Assembly: GCA_036277635.1 (NCBI GenBank)
Contig: DASUMP010000219.1
Location: 1-17,664 of the forward strand
DNA: 17,664 bases
Source: DASUMP01 sp036277635
GTDB lineage: Bacteria > Actinomycetota > Acidimicrobiia > IMCC26256 > PALSA-610
Direction: 5' to 3'
Below the pieces are notes generated by a model, which saw nothing but the letters and a program-made list of their open reading frames with translations, was not told the origin of the DNA and did no database searches. Shown here one piece after another: positions 13,120 through 17,664 of the stretch (positions are counted from its first letter, which is position 1; every line of letters starts with the position of its first letter). A program made the translations under genes and the position numbers.

Positions 13120-14356
13120 TCTCTTCCTCGGTGACGAGGGTGGGCGGCACCTTGTCGAGGACGGTGTCGCGGTCGACGACGCACTTCGCGATGTCGGCGC
13201 GCGACGGCAGCTCGTACATCACCTCGAGCAAGACCTCTTCGAGGATCGCCCGCAGGCCGCGAGCGCCGGTGCCGCGCTTGAGCGCCTCGTCGGAGATGGC
13301 GTCGAGAGCGTCCTCCGTGAACGACAGCTCGACGTCGTCGAAGTGGAAGAACTTCTGGTACTGGCGGATCAACGCGTTCTTCGGCTCGACCAGGATGCGC
13401 ACGAGCGCCTCCTTGTCGAGGTTGTGCACCGCGCCGATCACGGGCAGACGCCCGACGAACTCGGGGATCAGGCCGAACTTCAACAGGTCTTCGGGGAGCA
13501 CGCCCGAGAGCAGCTCGCCGATGTTCTTCTCGTCGGCACGGCGGATGTCCGCCCCGAAGCCCACACCACGGTTGCCGATGCGACCCTCGATGAGCTTGTC
13601 GAGACCGGCGAACGCACCCCCGCAGATGAACAGGATGTTCGTGGTGTCGATCTGGATGAACTCCTGGTGCGGGTGCTTGCGACCGCCCTGGGGCGGGACC
13701 GAGGCGGTCGTGCCCTCCAGGATCTTGAGCAGCGCCTGCTGCACGCCTTCGCCCGACACGTCGCGCGTGATCGAGGGGTTCTCCGCCTTGCGGGCGATCT
13801 TGTCGACCTCGTCGATGTAGATGATCCCGGTCTCGGCCTTCTTCACGTCGTAGTCGGCGGCCTGGATCAGCTTGAGGAGGATGTTCTCGACGTCTTCGCC
13901 GACGTAACCCGCCTCGGTGAGCGCGGTGGCGTCGGCGATCGCGAACGGCACCTTCAACATGCGGGCGAGCGTCTGCGCGAGCAACGTCTTGCCGCAGCCC
14001 GTGGGGCCGATCAGCATGATGTTCGACTTCTGCAGCTCGACGTCGGGGTCGCCGTACGCGCCGGCCTGCACGCGCTTGTAGTGGTTGTAGACCGCGACGG
14101 ACAGGATCTTCTTCGCCTGCTCCTGACCGATGATGTAGTCGTTCAGGTAGTCGTAGATCTCACGCGGCTTGGGGAGGTCGTCGAAGCGGACCTCGGTGTT
14201 CTGCGACAGCTCTTCTTCGATGATCTCGTTGCAGAGGTCGATGCATTCGTCGCAGATGTAGACGCCGGGGCCGGCGATCAGCTTCTTGACCTGCTTCTGG
14301 CTCTTCCCGCAGAACGAGCACTTGAGGAGGTCTCCCCCGTCACCGAACTTCGCCAC
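13103..14356 (-). CDS. clpX: ATP-dependent Clp protease ATP-binding subunit ClpX
   Basis: ClpX is the hexameric AAA+ unfoldase that feeds substrates to ClpP. The 417-residue protein has a zinc-binding domain with Cys13, Cys16, Cys35 and Cys38, Walker A GPTGCGKT (117-124), pore loop GYVG (150-153), Walker B IIYIDE (178-183), the RKH loop (226-228) and the sensor-2 block GTGARGLRAI. The ClpP-docking tripeptide, IGF in E. coli, reads VGF here (265-267), a conservative change. The GTG at 14356 is preceded by GGGGGAG about six bases upstream, a good Shine-Dalgarno, and gives the family N-terminus. The gap to clpP is 24 bases, so they are probably co-transcribed from the tig promoter. All functional residues look intact. 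Confidence 0.98.
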   Translation of the reverse strand: MAKFGDGGDLLKCSFCGKSQKQVKKLIAGPGVYICDECIDLCNEIIEEELSQNTEVRFDDLPKPREIYDYLNDYIIGQEQAKKILSVAVYNHYKRVQAGAYGDPDVELQKSNIMLIGPTGCGKTLLAQTLARMLKVPFAIADATALTEAGYVGEDVENILLKLIQAADYDVKKAETGIIYIDEVDKIARKAENPSITRDVSGEGVQQALLKILEGTTASVPPQGGRKHPHQEFIQIDTTNILFICGGAFAGLDKLIEGRIGNRGVGFGADIRRADEKNIGELLSGVLPEDLLKFGLIPEFVGRLPVIGAVHNLDKEALVRILVEPKNALIRQYQKFFHFDDVELSFTEDALDAISDEALKRGTGARGLRAILEEVLLEVMYELPSRADIAKCVVDRDTVLDKVPPTLVTEEENRRSA

Positions 14357-14380
14357 GCCGATCTCCCCCCGGGCCGTGTG

Positions 14381-15019
14381 TTACTCGGTGCCTTCAGCCG
14401 ACGGTACTGCGGCCAGCTCCCGGCTGGAGATGACCTCGTCGACGATGCCGTAGACCTTCGCCTCCTGCGCGCTCATGATGAAGTCGCGGTCGGTGTCCTT
14501 GCCGACGCGCTCGACGGGCTGACCGGTGTGGTGCGCGAGCATCTCGTCGAGGAGCTGACGCATCCGCACGATCTCCTTCGCCTGGATCTCGATGTCGACC
14601 GCCTGACCGGCGGCACCACCGTGCGGCTGGTGGATGAGCACGCGAGCGTGCGGGAGGATGTAGCGCTTGCCGGGCTCGCCGGCCGCGAGCAGCACCGCCG
14701 CCGCCGAGGCGGCCTGACCGACACAGATCGTCTGCACGTCGGCCTTGATGTACTGCATCGTGTCGTAGATCGCGAACAGCCCGGTGATCTCGCCGCCCGG
14801 CGAGTTGATGTACACCATGATGTCCTTGTCGGGGTCTTCCGACTCGAGGTGCAACAGCTGGGCGATGATCAGGTTGGCGACGGTGTCGTCGATCGGGGTG
14901 CCGAGGAAGATGATGCGGTCCTTGAGCAACCGGGAGTAGATGTCGAACGCCCGCTCGCCGCGGTTCGTCGACTCGATCACGGTCGGTACGAGGTAGTTGT
15001 AGACCGGCTGGATGGTCAC
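14381..15019 (-). CDS. clpP: ATP-dependent Clp protease proteolytic subunit ClpP
   Basis: ClpP forms the tetradecameric serine-protease chamber used by ClpX. The 212-residue protein carries the complete triad: Ser105 in GQAASAAAVLLAAG, His130 in LIHQPHGG and Asp179 in DTDRDF, with the same spacing as E. coli Ser97/His122/Asp171. INSPGGEITGLFAIYDTM (71-88) is the usual substrate-binding strand region. The GTG at 15019 overlaps the tig stop as GTGA, implying coupling. The tail after about residue 195 is short and variable. Many actinobacteria have two adjacent genes, clpP1 and clpP2, at this place, forming a mixed complex; only one is present here. A second copy elsewhere in the genome is possible. 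Confidence 0.98.
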   Translation of the reverse strand: MTIQPVYNYLVPTVIESTNRGERAFDIYSRLLKDRIIFLGTPIDDTVANLIIAQLLHLESEDPDKDIMVYINSPGGEITGLFAIYDTMQYIKADVQTICVGQAASAAAVLLAAGEPGKRYILPHARVLIHQPHGGAAGQAVDIEIQAKEIVRMRQLLDEMLAHHTGQPVERVGKDTDRDFIMSAQEAKVYGIVDEVISSRELAAVPSAEGTE

Positions 15020-16425
15020 GCTTCTGCCCCTTCTGCGTCGTGGGCCACGTCGCTGTCGGTGTCGTCGTCGGTGTCTTCGGCGGTGCCGGGCAGCGCCGGG
15101 ATGTCTTCGGCGTCGATCACGAGGTCGATGGTCTCCCCGTGTTCGTCGACCACGGTGGCGTGATCGACGAGGAACTGCACTGCCTTGCCGCGAGCGATGT
15201 CCGAGCGTACCGCCTCGAGCAAGTCGCCCTTTTCGAGTTGGCGGCGCAGCTTCTGCACCTTCTCGCCGGTGCGCTCGGCGATGCGCTCGATTTCGGCATC
15301 GACTTCCGCGTCAGTTGCCTCGATCGCTTCTTGCGCGACCACGGCACGGATCGCGAGATCGGCGAGCACCCCGGTGGCGGCGCCGTCGCGCAGGCTGTCG
15401 AGGAACGTCTGCGGCTCCTGACCCGTCATGAGCAAGTACTGCTCGAGCTCGACACCACGGTGCGACAGGTCGTGCGCGATCTCGCGCACCCGACGCTGCA
15501 CCTCTTGGTCGACGAGAGACTCGGGCGGTGCGACCGGCACGAGGGCGGCGGCCGCCTCGATCACCTTGTCGCGCACCGCCATCTGGCCGCGCACCTTCCC
15601 GATCGTCTCGAGGCGCTTGCGCACATCCGATCGGAGCTCGTCGACGGTGGAGAACTCGCTGACTTCACCGACCCACTCGTCGGTGAGGTCGGGGAGCACG
15701 CGCTGCTGCACGCTCTTCACGATCACGCGGAACGACGCGTCCTGACCCGCCAGCTCGCCGAAGCGCTCCGGCAACGTCGCGGTGAACTCGAGGATCGCGC
15801 CGGGCCGCGCGCCGCGCAGGTGCTCGTCGAGCTCGGGCACGACGCCTTCGCTGCCGACGCGGTAGAGGAAGTCGTTGGCGGTCAGCGCACCGAGCTCTTC
15901 ACCGTCGATCGATCCGGTGATGTCGATGCTCGCGAACGCGTCGTCGGTGAGCGGGTGGTCGCTGTCGACGAGCTCGCCGAAGCGCTCCCGGAAGCTGACG
16001 AGCTGGGCCTCGATCTCGTCGTCGGTGGGCAACGCGAACGGCAGCTCGACGCGCAGCTCGTCGTGACCGACGAGCGTCACGACCGGGCGAACCTCGACCA
16101 CCGCGTCGAACTCGACGTCGCCCTCGTCGTGGCCCGCCGTGATCTCGATGTCGGGAACCGCGATGACGTCGACGTCGTGCTCGCGCACGGCCTCGACGTA
16201 GTACTCGGGCAACGAGTCGCGCAGCGCCTGCTCGCGCGCGGCCTCGATCCCGAAGCGCGCTTCGAGGAGCTGACGGGGCGCCTTGCCGGGCCGGAAGCCG
16301 GGGATGCGCACCTCGTGCGCGAGCTTCCGGAACGCGGCGTCGATGGCACGCTCGAACTCGCCGGCCGGGACCGCGACGTGGAGCTTGACCTTGTTGCCCT
16401 CGAGGGCTTCGACGGTCGTCTGCAT
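15016..16425 (-). CDS. tig: Trigger factor, ribosome-associated chaperone
   Basis: Trigger factor binds at the ribosome exit tunnel and shields nascent chains; it also has a peptidyl-prolyl isomerase domain. From the ATG at 16425 the protein has 469 residues. The ribosome-docking signature GFRPGKAP is at 43-50. The FKBP-like domain runs about 160-250 (SIDITGSIDGEELGAL to FGELAGQDASFRVIVKSV), followed by the helical chaperone arms and an acidic Asp/Glu-rich tail. The frame continues upstream to 16500, but MQTTVEALEGNKVKL is the normal N-terminus. No Shine-Dalgarno precedes the ATG; a TACACT box lies 12 bases upstream. The stop overlaps clpP by four bases. It probably leads the tig-clpP-clpX operon. 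Confidence 0.96.
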   Translation of the reverse strand: MQTTVEALEGNKVKLHVAVPAGEFERAIDAAFRKLAHEVRIPGFRPGKAPRQLLEARFGIEAAREQALRDSLPEYYVEAVREHDVDVIAVPDIEITAGHDEGDVEFDAVVEVRPVVTLVGHDELRVELPFALPTDDEIEAQLVSFRERFGELVDSDHPLTDDAFASIDITGSIDGEELGALTANDFLYRVGSEGVVPELDEHLRGARPGAILEFTATLPERFGELAGQDASFRVIVKSVQQRVLPDLTDEWVGEVSEFSTVDELRSDVRKRLETIGKVRGQMAVRDKVIEAAAALVPVAPPESLVDQEVQRRVREIAHDLSHRGVELEQYLLMTGQEPQTFLDSLRDGAATGVLADLAIRAVVAQEAIEATDAEVDAEIERIAERTGEKVQKLRRQLEKGDLLEAVRSDIARGKAVQFLVDHATVVDEHGETIDLVIDAEDIPALPGTAEDTDDDTDSDVAHDAEGAEA

Positions 16426-16437
16426 AAGGGAACGAGC

Positions 16438-16443
16438 AGTGTA
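16438..16443 (-). promoter_or_regulatory. Candidate -10 box for tig-clpP-clpX
   Basis: TACACT on the minus strand fits TAnnnT and lies 12 bases before the tig ATG, so the leader would be about 5-6 bases with no Shine-Dalgarno. The 96-base gap after the oxidoreductase makes this the natural promoter site. No convincing -35 was found at 16-18 bases. Confidence 0.45.
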
Positions 16444-16503
16444 CCGGCCGCCATCGCGATCTCGGACCTGTGCGCGACGCGCCCGGTCCGCCCAGGTCAC
16501 GCC

Positions 16504-16521
16504 CGCGAGCGCGTGCTCGCG
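16504..16521 (-). terminator. Perfect 7-bp hairpin directly after the oxidoreductase stop
   Basis: CGCGAGC (16504-16510) and GCTCGCG (16515-16521) pair perfectly around a 4-base loop. The hairpin begins at the first base after the oxidoreductase TGA. There is no U tract. Its place just before the tig promoter makes a terminator plausible. Confidence 0.5.
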
Positions 16522-17664
16522 TCAGACAGCGCGGCCGGCGAGATGGCCGTCGAAGATCGCCCGGTCGGCCGGCCGCACCGCGACCGCGTCGCCCACCCGA
16601 CGGACGTCGGGATGCTGCCCCGCGAGCGCACGGAAGAGCTCGTCGTTCGCCACGCCGTGCGTCCGGACCACGAGGTGATCGACGGCGACGACCTCGATCG
16701 CGTACGACAGCACGTCCACGAGCGTGGCGTCGCGGTCGCCGACCGCCGCCACTGCGGTGTTGGGACGCCAGCGGACGCCCGCGCGGACCGCGCGCGGCAG
16801 CGCCTTCTGCAGCGTCTCCGCGTCGAGCAGCATCGGGGTGGCCATCGGTGACACGAGCGTCACGTCGCGACCGTGCTCGGCGAGGAGATGCGCGGTCCCG
16901 AGCGCCGCGATGTCGCCGACCGCGTCGAGCACGACCACGTGCGCGCCCAGCGACTCCGGAGCTGCGATCGCGCGCTCGTGGTCGATCACCCAGGGTCGAT
17001 CGCCACCCGCGAGCGGGAACGGGTGCGACTTCGCCGGGACGTCGACCGACGCGTGCCCGCCCGTCGCGACGATCACGGCGTCGGGCGCGAACGCCAGGAT
17101 CGACTCGACCGTCGCGTCCGTGCGCAGGTGCACCTCCACACCGCGGCGCGCACACTCGCCGATGCGCCAGTCGGCGAAGTCGGCGAGCTCGGCACGCGCG
17201 GGCAGGCGCTGCGCGAGTCGGATGCGCCCCCCGAGCTCGTGCGAGCGTTCGAGCAGCACCACCGAGTGCCCCCGTGCGGCGGCGACCCACGCGGCTTCGA
17301 GTCCGGCGGGTCCGCCACCCACGACGACCACGCGGCGCGTAGCGGGAGCCCGCGTGAGCGTGCCGCGACCGAGCGCGGACTCGCGACCGACGCCGGGGTT
17401 CGTGACGCAGGTGATCGGATAGCCCTGCGTGAGATTGCCGTAGCACCCTTGGTTGCAGCCGGTGCAACGCCGGATCTCGTCGGCTCGGTCGTCGCGCGCC
17501 TTGGCCGCCCACTCGGGATCGGCGATGAGCGCGCGCGCGAGCGTGACGCCGTCGGCGTCGCCGTTCGCGAGGATCCCTTCGGCTTCGTCCGGTGTGAGGA
17601 TCCGGTGCACGGCCAGCACCGGGACGTGCGGCGCGCGTGCGCGCATCGCGCGCGCCATCACCGC
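16522..17664 (-). CDS. OYE / 2,4-dienoyl-CoA reductase-type flavin and Fe-S oxidoreductase (5' end cut by window edge)
   Basis: About 380 C-terminal residues are visible; the frame is open at 17664, so roughly the first 280-300 residues, most of the FMN-binding TIM barrel, are missing. The visible part starts with the end of the barrel (VPVLAVHRILTPDEAEGIL, then DGVTLARALIADPEWAAKA). The 4Fe-4S cluster ligands follow as CTGCNQGC and a fourth Cys 11 residues later in PITCVTNPGVGRE. An FAD-binding Rossmann motif VVVVGGGPAGLEAAW and an NAD(P)-type domain with LDAVGDIAALGTAHLLAEHGRDVTLVSP come next. The order matches the FadH/trimethylamine-dehydrogenase family, which passes electrons from NAD(P)H through FAD and Fe-S to FMN. 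The substrate cannot be assigned; dienoyl-CoA reductases, TMADH-like and mycofactocin-associated members share this layout. It ends 96 bases before tig, with a hairpin after the stop. Confidence 0.9.
   Translation of the reverse strand, partial: AVMARAMRARAPHVPVLAVHRILTPDEAEGILANGDADGVTLARALIADPEWAAKARDDRADEIRRCTGCNQGCYGNLTQGYPITCVTNPGVGRESALGRGTLTRAPATRRVVVVGGGPAGLEAAWVAAARGHSVVLLERSHELGGRIRLAQRLPARAELADFADWRIGECARRGVEVHLRTDATVESILAFAPDAVIVATGGHASVDVPAKSHPFPLAGGDRPWVIDHERAIAAPESLGAHVVVLDAVGDIAALGTAHLLAEHGRDVTLVSPMATPMLLDAETLQKALPRAVRAGVRWRPNTAVAAVGDRDATLVDVLSYAIEVVAVDHLVVRTHGVANDELFRALAGQHPDVRRVGDAVAVRPADRAIFDGHLAGRAV

Noticed and set aside
3690..13810. Further TGTCGA hexamers (for example in mreC, mreB, valS and clpX) as ECF42 targets
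   Set aside because: They lie inside coding sequence of housekeeping genes and are expected by chance in GTC/GAC-rich DNA; only the intergenic copy at 6007 has supporting context.
13016..15163. A 715-codon plus-strand open frame opposite clpX and clpP
   Set aside because: Its product is a low-complexity Asp/Arg/Val/Leu-rich sequence typical of antisense frames in GC-rich genes, and both opposite genes are unmistakable.
15040..16851. A 603-codon plus-strand open frame opposite tig and the oxidoreductase
   Set aside because: It crosses two minus-strand genes and the gap between them, has biased composition and shows no domain signature.

Overview
The window is a GC-rich (roughly 70% by eye), densely packed bacterial chromosome segment, most likely from the Actinomycetota and plausibly the class Acidimicrobiia. 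This rests on the gene order tig-clpP-clpX-valS-folC-ndk-mreB-mreC-mreD-mrdA-rodA, which is the order known from Streptomyces coelicolor, on frequent GTG starts, and on the Thr/Pro-rich tail of MreC. The class-level placement is inference. No tRNA, rRNA, CRISPR array or insertion sequence was seen, and no gene-free stretch exceeds 165 bases.

Layout from the right edge in the direction of minus-strand transcription: a truncated OYE/2,4-dienoyl-CoA-reductase-type flavin and iron-sulfur oxidoreductase ends at 16522, directly followed by a hairpin. Next come trigger factor (tig), a single clpP and clpX, which together handle nascent-chain folding and regulated proteolysis. A NimA-like flavin-binding protein follows clpX. 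After a plus-strand orphan ABC ATPase (11608-12399) the minus strand resumes with valS and folC. A plus-strand cassette (6086-7688) encodes a YCII/DGPF-type protein and an ECF42-type sigma factor with a C-terminal TPR-like extension. The minus strand then continues with ndk, mreB, mreC, mreD, mrdA (PBP2) and rodA, the last cut by the left edge. These genes make up the rod-shape elongation machinery: MreB filaments, the MreC/MreD membrane scaffold, the PBP2 transpeptidase and the RodA glycosyltransferase.

The ancestral one-direction block is therefore interrupted twice by opposite-strand genes, once between clpX and valS and once between folC and ndk. Both joins are extremely tight: stop codons abut as TGATCA at 12397-12402, folC and the sigma gene overlap by 15 bases, and the valS and ABC starts lie 23 bases apart. 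Within operons, starts and stops overlap (TGATG at mrdA/rodA and valS/folC; GTGA at mreC/mreD and tig/clpP).

The most noteworthy items are the YCII-ECF42 regulatory module with a self-promoter candidate (TGTCGA at 6007), the perfect 10-bp hairpin at 7651-7676 whose right arm contains the folC stop codon, a type 2 (archaeal-like) ValS at the standard valS locus, and TAnnnT boxes 7-12 bases before Shine-Dalgarno-less ATG starts of ndk, valS and tig, which suggest leaderless or near-leaderless transcripts. I see no strong evidence for a wholly undescribed multi-gene system; most of the window is housekeeping.
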